Notes: generated by a model from the sequence alone, not told the origin. Positions 36,814-46,254 are shown, numbered from the stretch's first letter. The stretch: DNA of 64,000 nt from Bermanella sp047621325 (GCA_047621325.1 JBLHLT010000006.1:62001-126000); one strand, 5' to 3'. Numbers and translations are program-made.

Positions 36814-37497
36814 TTATTGATTAAATTTTTCATCGTTAAGGTATGCTTTCAATAGCGTTTTAATCATTAAGCTTAGGTCGTTCAAACTGCGCTTAGCTCG
36901 TTCACCTTTTTGATTCACCACCACTAAAAACAAACTATGTGTCGCTTCTAAATAAACGCGTGCTAGACGCTCTCGCTCTTTTAAGTGATGCCCAATCCCC
37001 ATACGTTTAAAGACTTCGGCCATTTTTTTAATAACCAACTCATCATGCTGTATATCGAGATTACGCAACTCAGGCACAGAAAACATAGCCTGCACTAAGG
37101 TTAGAATGGCTTTTTGTTTTCGATAAACCTTTAAATTAGTATTCAGTAACTTACTAATCAGCTCATTAAAATCCATAACTTCAATGGGCCAAGCTTCAAA
37201 TTCATTTAGCACAGTTTCTATTTCATCTAACCACCGCATGGCCATGGCATATAAGATAGCGTGCTTATTTGGGAAATAATGATAGAGCGAGCCAATTGAA
37301 ATCCCTACTTCTTTAGCAATTAAAATGGTATTTAAATCGTCCAACCCTACCCTTTCTAACAACTCACCTGTTACATCAATAATTTGCTTTGAACGCAATT
37401 TAGAGCGCCCTTGCACAGGTGCATTCCTTGGCGTGACATCTTTGGTTTTTTCTGCATTTAGAGTATTAGATGTCACTTCTTTATTAGAGCTGGCCAT
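36814..37497 (-). CDS. TetR/AcrR-family regulator of the putrescine locus
   Basis: 227 residues. A disordered N-terminus of about 30 is followed by the TetR HTH 'KQIIDVTGELLERVGLDDLNTILIAKEVGISIGSLYHYFPNKHAILYAM' read in two halves: the recognition helix is 'GISIGSLYHYFPNK'. The C-terminal part is a helical ligand domain. GAGGTG precedes the ATG. Placed between puuB and the cupin gene, so it is probably the local repressor; candidate sites with CGAATAATA lie in the puuB/puuA gap. Confidence 0.87.
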   Translation of the reverse strand: MASSNKEVTSNTLNAEKTKDVTPRNAPVQGRSKLRSKQIIDVTGELLERVGLDDLNTILIAKEVGISIGSLYHYFPNKHAILYAMAMRWLDEIETVLNEFEAWPIEVMDFNELISKLLNTNLKVYRKQKAILTLVQAMFSVPELRNLDIQHDELVIKKMAEVFKRMGIGHHLKERERLARVYLEATHSLFLVVVNQKGERAKRSLNDLSLMIKTLLKAYLNDEKFNQ

Positions 37498-37552
37498 ATC
37501 ACCTCATAAATTATTTAAACGGTATCAACCTACCGGACAATATTACACACTA

Positions 37553-38827
37553 TTAAAAGAAACGGTCACGCATCGCGTAATACAACATACCCGCCACCAA
37601 GCCTGGGAAACGCAACAAGGTGCCACCAGGAAAAGTCGGCGTTGGCACCGCTGCAAACACATCAAACTTCTCAGCACTACCACTAACCGCTTGCGCCATA
37701 ATTTTACCACCCAGTGTCGCTAACGCCACACCATGCCCAGAGTAACCTTGAGCAGAAAATACATTATCTTCGAGGCGATTAAAGTAAGGCATGCGATTTA
37801 ACGTAATCGCAAGTGTACCACCCCAGCCATAATCGATTTTCACATCGGCTAATTCTGGATAATACTCCAACATATATTTGCGTACAAAATTCGGAATATC
37901 ATTAGGGAATTTAGTCGTGTAGTTTTCACCACCCCCCCATAACAGACGATTGTCACCCGACAGCTTAAAATAATTAATGACAAATTTAGAATCAGCCACC
38001 GCCACATCATCGCGATTAATTTTACGACATAACTCTTCCGACAAAGGCTCTGTAGCGATTATAAAGTTATTAATGGGCATGATCTTACCAGCAATTTTTG
38101 ATTCCAACCTCCCTAAATAACCATTACATGCAAGCAAAATATATTTTGGCTTAATGACCCCGGTATCGGTTTTCACATAAGCACCACGACCGCCTTTATA
38201 ATCAACTACCCGGCTATTTTCATAAATACTCACACCTGCATCAATGGCGGCCTTTGCCAACCCCAGTGCATAATTGAGCGGATGTAAATGAGCGGCATCT
38301 TTATTGTACTCACCACCAAAATAACGGTCTGTGCCTAACATCGCTTCAACTTCGGGCTTAGTTACGTAGTCAACGCCGTTATAACCTAAGATATTGCGTT
38401 TATATTCTACACTTTCTTTTATATGCTTCTCATGACGTGACTTTGCCGCCACATGCAAAATTCCAGCTTTTAAGTCACAATCGATATTGTGCTTTTTTAT
38501 TAGTTCTTTAACCAAGTCAACCGATTCAATGGACATATCCCACAGACTATCCGCTATTGGTTTACCGACTTTTTTGATTAATTCATCATGATCCATGTTA
38601 TGACCAGATGACACCTGACCACCGTTACGCCCTGACGCTCCCCAGCCAACTTTTTCAGCTTCTAACACACTGACACTGTAACCCATTTGCGCTAGGTGTA
38701 ATGCTGCAGACAACCCCGTAAAGCCTGCACCAACAATGCAAATATCAGACTCAACATCACCTTCAAGCTTTGGCAGATTAAATTGCTGATTGGCCGTCGC
38801 CGAATAGTAAGAATTTACATATGACAT
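37553..38827 (-). CDS. puuB: Gamma-glutamylputrescine oxidase (PuuB-like FAD oxidoreductase)
   Basis: 424 residues from the ATG at 38827, which follows AGGAGG; a GTG two codons earlier falls next to the ribosome site. DAO-type FAD-binding start 'ICIVGAGFTGLSAALHLAQMGYSV', then 'GASGRNGGQVSSGHNMD' and a C-terminal 'FSAQGYSGHGVALATLGGK' that closes the FAD site. PuuB oxidises gamma-glutamylputrescine to the aldehyde with H2O2. Divergent from puuA, which makes that substrate, which supports the specific name over generic glycine oxidase. Confidence 0.9.
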   Translation of the reverse strand: MSYVNSYYSATANQQFNLPKLEGDVESDICIVGAGFTGLSAALHLAQMGYSVSVLEAEKVGWGASGRNGGQVSSGHNMDHDELIKKVGKPIADSLWDMSIESVDLVKELIKKHNIDCDLKAGILHVAAKSRHEKHIKESVEYKRNILGYNGVDYVTKPEVEAMLGTDRYFGGEYNKDAAHLHPLNYALGLAKAAIDAGVSIYENSRVVDYKGGRGAYVKTDTGVIKPKYILLACNGYLGRLESKIAGKIMPINNFIIATEPLSEELCRKINRDDVAVADSKFVINYFKLSGDNRLLWGGGENYTTKFPNDIPNFVRKYMLEYYPELADVKIDYGWGGTLAITLNRMPYFNRLEDNVFSAQGYSGHGVALATLGGKIMAQAVSGSAEKFDVFAAVPTPTFPGGTLLRFPGLVAGMLYYAMRDRFF

Positions 38828-38880
38828 AAACACCTCCTGCTAGTATCAACCGCAAAGCAGCTAATCTCTTCATATAAAAC

Positions 38881-38996
38881 CGAATAATACTTCTAATTAT
38901 AATTTCTAACAAGTATCAAACTTTTTCATTATGACGCCTGCAATTGGTTGCATTTAAAGCGTCTTTAAAATACGCTACAAATCGAATAATAATTCG
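38881..38996. promoter_or_regulatory. Candidate operators in the puuB/puuA divergent region (38828-39177)
   Basis: CGAATAATA occurs at 38881-38889 and 38983-38991; the second copy is part of a palindrome CGAAT-N4-ATTCG (38983-38996). AAACCGAAT just at the first site is the inverse of ATTCGGTTT at the second, so the two sites face each other about 100 bases apart. A related TCGAATAA lies ahead of the binding-protein gene (about 40546). They fit a TetR-type dimer, but this is inference. Confidence 0.5.
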
Positions 38997-39177
38997 GTTT
39001 ATTATTTTAATATCTTTAGTGCACCTACCCCCTACTAGGTATATGCATTCATTTTATTATCAGAGTATCGTCTTCAATCAGTTAACTATTGTAGCTCTAA
39101 TATAGGTACAAGATTTGCTAATTAAATGATTTCGTCGATACTACAAAGCAGTCAACACAGACCAAAGAAGGTGATTT

Positions 39178-40512
39178 ATGGAAGCCGTAGCCAGGTTTCT
39201 TAAAGAAAATGGCATTACCGAAGTAGAGTCCACTCTGCCAGATATGACAGGTAATGCTCGTGGTAAATTCTACCCAACTAAAAAATTCCTTGCTGAAAAA
39301 GGGGGGCGGATTCCAGAGACTTTATTGGTCCAAACCGTAACCGGTGACTGGGCCAGCAATCACGACGACATTGTCGACCCAACCGATAAAGACATGTTTT
39401 TAGTGCCCGACCCCAATACTCTTCGCGTGGTCCCATGGGCCGACGAACCCACCGCGCAAGTTATTAATGACTGCTACACCAGTAAAGGTGAACTACACCC
39501 TCTTTCTAGTCGCTCTGTTTTACGCCGAGTATTAGCGCTTTACGAAAAAGAAGGCTTACAGCCGGTTATCGCACCCGAGGTTGAATTCTACCTGGTGCAA
39601 CCAAACCATGACCCTGATTACGAAATAAAACCAGCTACGGGTCGCTCTGGTCGAGCTGAAAATGCACGCCAATCTTACAGCATTGATGCGGTAAACGAAT
39701 TCAACCCTGTCATAGATACTTTATATTCATATTGCCATGCGCAAGGCTTAGACGTTGACACACTGATTCATGAATCAGGCGCCGCACAAATGGAGATTAA
39801 CTTCCTTCATGGTGATGCACTTAGCTTGGCTGACCAAGTATTTGTATTTAAACGCACCCTACGTGAAACCGCATTTAAACACGGCATTTACTCAACGTTC
39901 ATGGCAAAGCCAATGCAAAAAGAGCCCGGTAGCTCAATGCATATTCACCAGAGCCTATTAGATGTAAAAACCGGCAATAATATCTTTGCAAATGAAGATG
40001 GTAGTTACAGCGAAATCTTCATGAATTACATTGGCGGTTTACAAAAATACACCGGCAGCGCCATTAGCTTCTTTGCGCCTAATGTAAACTCTTATCGCCG
40101 CTTTGCACCTGAAATTGCAGCGCCTATTAATATGAACTGGGGCATCGACAACCGCACCGCAGGTTTACGTGTTCCTGAAGCCGCTGCAGATGCAACAAGA
40201 ATTGAGAACCGCTTCCCCGGTGCCGACTGCAATCCGTATTTAGCCATTGCAGCCAGCCTAGCTTGCGGTTACCTTGGCATGAAAGAAAAACTCAAACCAA
40301 CCGAACCCACCTCAACCTCGCCCGACGACGAAGTTGAAATCGCCAGAACCCTTGAAGAAGGTTTACGTATGCTTGAAGACTGCCCAGAACTCACTGACAT
40401 TATGGGTAAATCTTTTGTCGATGCTTACATTGGCGTCAAACGCAGAGAGTTCGAAACGTTCCATGAAGTAATCAGCTCATGGGAGCGTGAATTTTTGCTT
40501 TTAAACGTTTAA
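39178..40512 (+). CDS. puuA: Gamma-glutamylputrescine synthetase (PuuA-like glutamine synthetase family)
   Basis: 444 residues. Glutamine-synthetase fold: 'APEVEFYLVQP' (metal Glu), 'GAAQMEINFLHGDAL', 'KPMQKEPGSSMHIHQSL' (catalytic His), 'NSYRRF' (ATP/Arg) and 'NRFPGADCNPYLAIAA'. PuuA ligates glutamate to putrescine, the first step of the Puu route. AAGGTG precedes the ATG. Divergence from puuB and the PotF-type gene downstream support polyamine over spermine- or ethanolamine-specific relatives, though these remain alternatives. Confidence 0.9.
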   Translation: MEAVARFLKENGITEVESTLPDMTGNARGKFYPTKKFLAEKGGRIPETLLVQTVTGDWASNHDDIVDPTDKDMFLVPDPNTLRVVPWADEPTAQVINDCYTSKGELHPLSSRSVLRRVLALYEKEGLQPVIAPEVEFYLVQPNHDPDYEIKPATGRSGRAENARQSYSIDAVNEFNPVIDTLYSYCHAQGLDVDTLIHESGAAQMEINFLHGDALSLADQVFVFKRTLRETAFKHGIYSTFMAKPMQKEPGSSMHIHQSLLDVKTGNNIFANEDGSYSEIFMNYIGGLQKYTGSAISFFAPNVNSYRRFAPEIAAPINMNWGIDNRTAGLRVPEAAADATRIENRFPGADCNPYLAIAASLACGYLGMKEKLKPTEPTSTSPDDEVEIARTLEEGLRMLEDCPELTDIMGKSFVDAYIGVKRREFETFHEVISSWEREFLLLNV

Positions 40513-40588
40513 AAAATTAATTTGGCCTCGTGACATAATAATAAAAATCGAATAAAAATATAAAACACACAACTAAGAGGTAGACTCT

Positions 40589-41704
40589 ATGAAAGCACTA
40601 ACATTGCCGACTTTTAAAAAGTCGGCAGCGGCACTCGCATTAGGTTTAGCGACGAGCTTTTCTGCTTACGCTGACAACACATTGAACTTTTACAACTGGT
40701 CTGACTACATTGCCGAAGATACCATCGCTAACTTCGAAGCAAAAACAGGTATCAAGGTCGTTGCTGATGTTTTCGATAGTAACGAAGTATTAGAAGCAAA
40801 AATGTTAGCAGGTAATTCTGGCTACGACATCGTTGTGCCTTCAGCCACCTTTATGGCGCGTCAAATTCAAGCTGGGGTATTCCAGCCACTTGACCGCACT
40901 AAGCTATCTAACTATGCCGGTTTAGATAAAGGCCTAATGAAAACGCTATCTAAACTCGACGAAGGCAATAAATTTGGCATCCCTTATTTATGGGGTACTA
41001 CCGGCATTGGCTACAACGTTAAGCTTGTTGAAAAAGCGCTCGGTAAAGACGCTCCCGTCAACAGCTGGGACTTAGTTTTCAAACCAGAAAACCTTGCTAA
41101 ACTCAAAGACTGTGGCGTTTCTATTTTAGACAGTGCCGATGAAATCCTGCCTCTTGCGCTACATTATGTGGGCATGGACCCTGGCTCTAAAAACCCTAAT
41201 GACTACAAAGACAGCAAAGCAACTCAGTTATTAAAAGCTATTCGCCCTTCTATTACTCAATTCCACTCTTCACAATATATTAGTAATTTAGCAAATGGTG
41301 ACATCTGTGTTGCTATCGGCTGGTCTGGTGATATTTTACAAGCCATGGATCGCGCAGATGAAGCTGAAAACGGCGTAGAAATCGCGTATACCATCCCAAC
41401 CGAAGGCACCTCTGTTTGGTTTGATATGTTAACTATCCCAAAAGAAGCTAAAAATACAGAAAACGCCTATACGTTTATTAATTATTTATTAGATCCAAAA
41501 GTCATGGCCGATATTTCAAACTATGTTTGGTATCCAAATGGCGTGCCTGCCTCTAAAGCACTTTTAGATGAAGAGATTTCTTCTAATCCAAGCATCTACC
41601 CTAGCGAAGAAGTGCAAGCTAAGCTATTCCCACTGACGGTTCACGGACCTAAAATCAGCAAGCTACAAACACGCTTTTGGGCAAATTTAAAAGCGGGTCG
41701 TTAA
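40589..41704 (+). CDS. Polyamine ABC transporter periplasmic binding protein (PotF/SpuD-like)
   Basis: 371 residues. Signal peptide ends 'TSFSAYA|DN'. The mature start 'TLNFYNWSDYIAEDTIANFEAKTGIKV' is diagnostic of PotD/PotF/SpuD proteins, followed by 'LWGTTGIGYNV' and 'NGDICVAIGWSGDILQA' with binding-pocket aromatic and acidic residues. No permease or ATPase genes lie here; it must work with components encoded elsewhere. 76 bases after puuA, with its own GAGG site and a terminator at 41734. Confidence 0.92.
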   Translation: MKALTLPTFKKSAAALALGLATSFSAYADNTLNFYNWSDYIAEDTIANFEAKTGIKVVADVFDSNEVLEAKMLAGNSGYDIVVPSATFMARQIQAGVFQPLDRTKLSNYAGLDKGLMKTLSKLDEGNKFGIPYLWGTTGIGYNVKLVEKALGKDAPVNSWDLVFKPENLAKLKDCGVSILDSADEILPLALHYVGMDPGSKNPNDYKDSKATQLLKAIRPSITQFHSSQYISNLANGDICVAIGWSGDILQAMDRADEAENGVEIAYTIPTEGTSVWFDMLTIPKEAKNTENAYTFINYLLDPKVMADISNYVWYPNGVPASKALLDEEISSNPSIYPSEEVQAKLFPLTVHGPKISKLQTRFWANLKAGR

Positions 41705-41733
41705 TTTTATAATTAAACGCCAACCCTAAGAAG

Positions 41734-41761
41734 CCAACTGAGCAATCAGTTGGTTTTTTTA
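41734..41761 (+). terminator. Terminator after the polyamine-binding protein gene
   Basis: 7-base stem CCAACTG/CAGTTGG, 6-base loop, then seven T. It closes the puuA transcript. Confidence 0.92.
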
Positions 41762-42038
41762 TACTTGTTGAATCTCCAAAAATACAACCCTCTTAAATTT
41801 ATTAGCCTAAATAAAATACAGACAACCATCAAACACCTCCTAAAACCGGTGCAGATAAAAAACCCTCTTAGACAAAAAATCTAATTTATATAGCTAAGAA
41901 ATTGAAATTAACTAGATTAGCAATGGCTACCCGATAAAAGCACTCAAGGATGGCGCCCAATGTATTATTTTGTTTACTTACACTTTTTCTTCAAGAAAAG
42001 TTCAACTAGTAACACCCCTAATAAAGGTACCAAAGGTT

Positions 42039-42052
42039 GGGAGGGGGGGGGG
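42039..42052. repeat. G-tract in the intergenic stretch 41762-42151
   Basis: GGGA followed by ten G in a row, in an otherwise AT-rich 390-base region with no gene. It borders the end of the putrescine locus and the ihfA terminator. Such runs are prone to slippage and could form a quadruplex. Confidence 0.85.
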
Positions 42053-42151
42053 AAACTTATTGTAACTTTTAGCTTACGCACTCTTCAAAAGTAGAAATTT
42101 ATGCTCCACCTATCTAAACCAAGCAACCATTAAGCACTAAATTTTAAACAT

Positions 42152-42183
42152 AAAAAAAGAGCAGCCTAAGCTGCTCTTTTTTT
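42152..42183 (-). terminator. Terminator of the thrS-ihfA operon
   Basis: Stem GAGCAG/CTGCTC with A and T runs on both sides (7 each), directly beyond the ihfA stop. It marks the end of the seven-gene operon and could also stop plus-strand transcription. Confidence 0.92.
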
Positions 42184-42201
42184 CACCAAACAACAACGAA
42201 A

Positions 42202-42498
42202 TCAATCTTCGTTATAGGCTTCAACTTGTACTTTTAATTTTTGACCGGGTCTAAACGTGACCACACAACGGGCAGAAATAGGAATCTCCTCACCGGTTTT
42301 AGGGTTACGCCCAGGACGCTGGCGCTTTTCTCTTAAATCAAAATTTCCAAATCCAGAAAGCTTAACTTGCTCTTTCTCGGTTAAACAAGTGCGAATTTCT
42401 TCAAAAAAAACATCCACCATTTCTTTGGCTTCGCGCTTATTTATACCAAGTTCGTCAAATAGCTTCTCTGCCATATCAGCCTTGGTGATCGCGGTCAT
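42202..42498 (-). CDS. ihfA: Integration host factor alpha subunit
   Basis: 98 residues from the ATG at 42498, whose GAGG site lies inside the end of pheT; the upstream TTG/ATG variants would add residues without counterpart in E. coli IhfA (99 residues). 'VKLSGFGNFDLREKRQRPGRNPKTGEEIPI' contains the beta-arm with the intercalating Pro. It bends DNA as a heterodimer with IhfB. One base separates it from the pheT stop, so translation is coupled. Standard gammaproteobacterial position. Confidence 0.97.
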   Translation of the reverse strand: MTAITKADMAEKLFDELGINKREAKEMVDVFFEEIRTCLTEKEQVKLSGFGNFDLREKRQRPGRNPKTGEEIPISARCVVTFRPGQKLKVQVEAYNED

Positions 42499-42499
42499 A

Positions 42500-44884
42500 C
42501 TAACCTCGTAGTTGTGCACCTAATCCTTCAGCCAGTTTTGAGACGATATTGTCAACAAAACTGGTTATTTCTTCATCATTAAGAGTGCGTGAAGGATCCT
42601 GCCACGTCAAGCCCAAAGCCAGACTTTTTCTACCATTTTCAATACCTTGGCCACGATAGACATCAAAAAGTGTGACATCCGTAAGGCTTTCACCAGCCTG
42701 CTCACGAATAATTTGCTCTATTTGCGACCACTGCACCGTTTCTTCCACAACGAAGGCCAAATCACGACTAACACCAGGGAATTTAGAAACTGAGGTAAAT
42801 TGCGGTAGCTGACCTTGTGTCACATCATCAAGTAATAATTCAAATACGAATAGCGGCGTTTTTATTCCTAATTGCTTTTGCAGCACAGGGTGCAATGCAC
42901 CCACCAAACCTACTTGCTTACCGCCTTTTACAATAGCAGCACACTGACCAGGGTGCAGCGCAGGGTGCGCACCCGCAACAAATCTGTATTCAGCATCACC
43001 ATTCATACCCAACATGGCTTCTAAGTCACCTTTCAGATCATAGAAATCAACTTTATCCGTGCCATTTGACCAACCCATAGAAAAACGACTGCCACAAATT
43101 AGGCCCGCTAACATAGGTTCTTGTATTAACTCGTCGCTTTTTGGTACAAAACGCAGGCCGGTTTCAAATAAGCGCACATCAGATTGCTGACGCTTTAAAT
43201 TATGCTCGGCCGCCTTAATTAGACCAACCCACAATGTAGAACGCATTACAGCCATATCGGCTGAGATAGGGTTCGCTAACGTTAAGCCGTCGATTTCTGG
43301 GTCTACAAGCTTTTGTACTTTAGGGTCAACGAAGCTGTAGGTAATTGCCTCTTGGTAACCACGGCTCACCCAAAACTGCTTAAGAGTATTAATCGGTGTA
43401 ATCACCTCAGGCTCGCTTTGTAGATCAAGAGCAGCCATAGGCGTGGTAACAGGCAGGTTGTTGTAACCATGAATGCGGGCAATTTCTTCAATTAAGTCTG
43501 CTTCAATACTGATATCAAAACGATAGCTCGGCACGTTTACCGTCCAGCCGTTTGCATTAGCGGTTACATTCATACCCAATCGAGTCAACATCGTTTCAAT
43601 TTCTACTGCTGGTAGTTCTAGCGCTAACACATCAACCACACGCTGTGCGCGTAATTCAACTGTCGCCTCAACCGGCATTGCCGCATTATCTTCTGTATTT
43701 ACAACCGGACCAGGCTGACCGCCGCAAATTTCAACGATCAATTGCGTAGCACGCTCCATGGCATCGTTTTGCAAACGATAATCCACACCACGTTCAAAAC
43801 GGTGAGATGAATCCGTGTGCAAACCGTAGTTACGCGCCTTACCTGCAATGGCTATTGGGTCAAAGTAAGCCACTTCTAGGAACACGTCTTTTGTTTCGGT
43901 ATTCACACCTGAATACTCACCACCCATCACACCAGCAATGGCCAATGCTTTTGAGTTATCCGCGATTACTAGGGTATCACTGCTTAATTCAATCTCTTGA
44001 CCATCTAACAACGTTAATTTTTCTTTATCCGTTGCCATACGTACGTTAATGCCGCCATCCACCTTGGCTAAATCAAACGCGTGCATTGGTTGACCAAGTT
44101 CAAGCAATACATAGTTAGTCACATCGACAATTGGATCGATAGAGCGAATACCACTGCGACGCAGTTTTTCTATCATCCATAATGGCGTAGTAGCGTTCAC
44201 ATCAACGCCTTTTACAATACGACCCACGTATTTAGGGCACGCTTGCGGTGCAGACAAAGTAACCGGCAACGTATCGTTAACTTGTGCAGCCATCACTTCA
44301 ATGTTTAATGGTTTAACATCAACGTTATTCAGTGTACCCACTTCACGTGCTAAGCCTTTTACACTTAAGCAATCGGCACGGTTAGGCGTTAAATCCACTT
44401 CAATAATGGCATCATCAAGATTTAGATATTCACGAATATCTTGGCCAACCGGTGCATCAGCTGCAAGTTCCATCAAGCCGTCAGATTGCTCTGCCATACC
44501 TAATTCAGCTTTAGCGCATAACATTCCATGGCTTTCAACACCACGCAGTTTCGCTTTTTTAATTTTAAAGCCTTTGCCATCTGGCGTCGGCAGTAGCGCA
44601 CCAATTTTTGCCATTGGCACTTTTAAACCTTCACGCACATTAGCGGCACCACATACAATTTGGTATGTATCTGTACCGTCTGTCACTTGGCATAAACTTA
44701 ACTTATCTGCATCAGGGTGCTGTTCACGCTTTAACACTTCACCCACAACGATTCCGCTAAACTCTCCCGCAACTGCATCAACGGCATCAACTTCTAAGCC
44801 AGCCATCGTAACTTGAGCCACAAGCTCTTCCGTTGTTAGGCTTGGACTAACCCATTCTCTTAACCAGCTTTCACTGAATTTCAT
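42500..44884 (-). CDS. pheT: Phenylalanyl-tRNA synthetase beta subunit
   Basis: 794 residues, the large subunit of the alpha2-beta2 enzyme. The tRNA-binding domain ('IVVGEVLKREQHPDADKLSLCQV', about 46-68), B3/B4 editing domain ('YVGRIVKGVD', 'DPIVDVTNYVLLELGQPMHAFD'), B5 and the C-terminal anticodon-binding FDX-ACB domain ('SKFPGVSRDLAFVVEE') are in the expected order, and length equals E. coli PheT (795). It follows pheS by 89 bases. Confidence 0.98.
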   Translation of the reverse strand: MKFSESWLREWVSPSLTTEELVAQVTMAGLEVDAVDAVAGEFSGIVVGEVLKREQHPDADKLSLCQVTDGTDTYQIVCGAANVREGLKVPMAKIGALLPTPDGKGFKIKKAKLRGVESHGMLCAKAELGMAEQSDGLMELAADAPVGQDIREYLNLDDAIIEVDLTPNRADCLSVKGLAREVGTLNNVDVKPLNIEVMAAQVNDTLPVTLSAPQACPKYVGRIVKGVDVNATTPLWMIEKLRRSGIRSIDPIVDVTNYVLLELGQPMHAFDLAKVDGGINVRMATDKEKLTLLDGQEIELSSDTLVIADNSKALAIAGVMGGEYSGVNTETKDVFLEVAYFDPIAIAGKARNYGLHTDSSHRFERGVDYRLQNDAMERATQLIVEICGGQPGPVVNTEDNAAMPVEATVELRAQRVVDVLALELPAVEIETMLTRLGMNVTANANGWTVNVPSYRFDISIEADLIEEIARIHGYNNLPVTTPMAALDLQSEPEVITPINTLKQFWVSRGYQEAITYSFVDPKVQKLVDPEIDGLTLANPISADMAVMRSTLWVGLIKAAEHNLKRQQSDVRLFETGLRFVPKSDELIQEPMLAGLICGSRFSMGWSNGTDKVDFYDLKGDLEAMLGMNGDAEYRFVAGAHPALHPGQCAAIVKGGKQVGLVGALHPVLQKQLGIKTPLFVFELLLDDVTQGQLPQFTSVSKFPGVSRDLAFVVEETVQWSQIEQIIREQAGESLTDVTLFDVYRGQGIENGRKSLALGLTWQDPSRTLNDEEITSFVDNIVSKLAEGLGAQLRG

Positions 44885-44973
44885 TTTGTCTTCCTGAATT
44901 CTTTTCTATGTACGAGCAAGCAGCCTGTAGGAGAGCTGCCCCGCGCCCGATTCTTTTCACGATTTAAACGTGA

Positions 44974-45966
44974 TTAATTAAACTGCTCTAAAAACTTCAC
45001 ATCGTTTTCAAAGAACAAACGCAAATCGTTTACGCCATAACGCAGCATCGCTAAACGCTCTACCCCTAGGCCAAATGCAAAACCCATGTACTGCTCAGGG
45101 TCAACGCCACTTGCTTGCAATACATTTGGGTGTACCATGCCGCAGCCACCTACCTCTAACCAACCTGTTTTGCTAGATGCCCATTGGATATCAAACTCAG
45201 CGGAAGGCTCAGTAAACGGGAAATAAGACGGGCGAAAACGTACACTTAAATTATCATCTTCAAAAAAGGTACGTAAAAACTGCTCAACCGTACCCTTTAA
45301 ATCCGCAAAACTTACTTTTTTATCAACCAACAAACCCTCTACCTGATGAAACATCGGCGTGTGAGTTTGGTCAGAGTCGCAACGGTAAACACGACCTGGG
45401 CAAATAATACGAATAGGTGGGTTTTGCACTTCCATAGTACGAATCTGCACAGGCGAAGTATGCGTACGCAATAACTGCTGCGCATCAAAATAGAAGGTAT
45501 CATGCATAGCGCGAGCGGGATGGTGCGCAGGAATATTTAACGCATCAAAATTATGAAAGTTATCTTCTACTTCTGGGCCAACCGCTACATTATAACCAGC
45601 ATGCTTAAAAAAGTTTTCGATGCGTTGCAACGTGCGAGTAACCGGATGCAATCCACCGGCTTGCTGGCCACGACCCGGCAAGGTCACATCAATACTTTCT
45701 GATTTTAGCTTTTCAGCCAGCGCGGCATTTTCTAATTCGGCTTTTTTAGCACGAATACCATCTTCAACTTGCTGCTTGGCTTCATTAATTTTTGCACCGG
45801 CTGCAGGGCGCTCTTCATTACTTAGCTTACCAAGGGTTTTAAGCTGTGCCGTTAGCACACCTTTTTTGCCTAAGTAATCGACACGCACTTGATCCAGCAC
45901 TTGCACGTCTTGCGCTTGATCGACTTTTGCCAGTGCTTCGGTTACCAAATTCTGTAGGTTTTCCAA
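44974..45966 (-). CDS. pheS: Phenylalanyl-tRNA synthetase alpha subunit
   Basis: About 330 residues, the catalytic subunit: 'ALNIPAHHPARAMHDTFYF', motif 2 'FRPSYFPFTEPSAEFD' and motif 3 'GFAFGLGVERLAMLRYGVNDLR'. The start needs care: no ATG fits, and alignment to E. coli PheS ends at a TTG at 45966, which has GGAG and AGGA immediately upstream; a GTG at 45993 would add nine residues. The preceding 260 bases hold a terminator for rplT and a structured leader, so expression of pheST may be set separately from the upstream genes. Confidence 0.95.
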   Translation of the reverse strand: MENLQNLVTEALAKVDQAQDVQVLDQVRVDYLGKKGVLTAQLKTLGKLSNEERPAAGAKINEAKQQVEDGIRAKKAELENAALAEKLKSESIDVTLPGRGQQAGGLHPVTRTLQRIENFFKHAGYNVAVGPEVEDNFHNFDALNIPAHHPARAMHDTFYFDAQQLLRTHTSPVQIRTMEVQNPPIRIICPGRVYRCDSDQTHTPMFHQVEGLLVDKKVSFADLKGTVEQFLRTFFEDDNLSVRFRPSYFPFTEPSAEFDIQWASSKTGWLEVGGCGMVHPNVLQASGVDPEQYMGFAFGLGVERLAMLRYGVNDLRLFFENDVKFLEQFN

Positions 45967-46013
45967 TTTTCCTGCTCCAAATAACACGCTCACACGTGTT
46001 GTTTATTTAGGCC

Positions 46014-46124
46014 TTAAGCCACTGCCACACAATGACAATATTGAGGGCGATACAGATAAAACATTTGAGACGGATGACGCTTCAGCCAAAACACGGCTTT
46101 GCTCTCGCCCTGTGTTGTCATTGT
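46014..46124 (-). promoter_or_regulatory. Structured leader of pheST with possible 35-codon ORF
   Basis: Imperfect inverted repeat: 46029-46050 pairs with 46105-46124 (10 perfect pairs ACAATGACAA/TTGTCATTGT, and 7 perfect pairs AGGGCGA/TCGCCCT). The ATG at 46121 inside one arm opens a 35-residue frame ending at 46014 with two Phe and three Tyr codons (F-W, FYLY). E. coli pheST is attenuated through a Phe-rich leader (pheM); here Phe codons are few, so homology is doubtful. Confidence 0.4.
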
Positions 46125-46142
46125 TTTATTTATCAATTTTTC

Positions 46143-46183
46143 AAACAAAAATAGGGAAAGTGCCTATGGCGCTTCCCCTATTC
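46143..46183 (-). terminator. Terminator or attenuator after rplT
   Basis: Minus-strand hairpin with an 11-base stem (one mismatch) plus an inner GCC/GGC extension, then TTTTGTTTG. It lies between rplT and pheS and may divide the operon or act in attenuation with the leader that follows. Confidence 0.75.
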
Positions 46184-46254
46184 GAGACAAGACAATTTAA
46201 AACTAAATTTCTTGTAACTGTCGATCTTTAAAAGACCGAAATGTCAGCTGGTGC

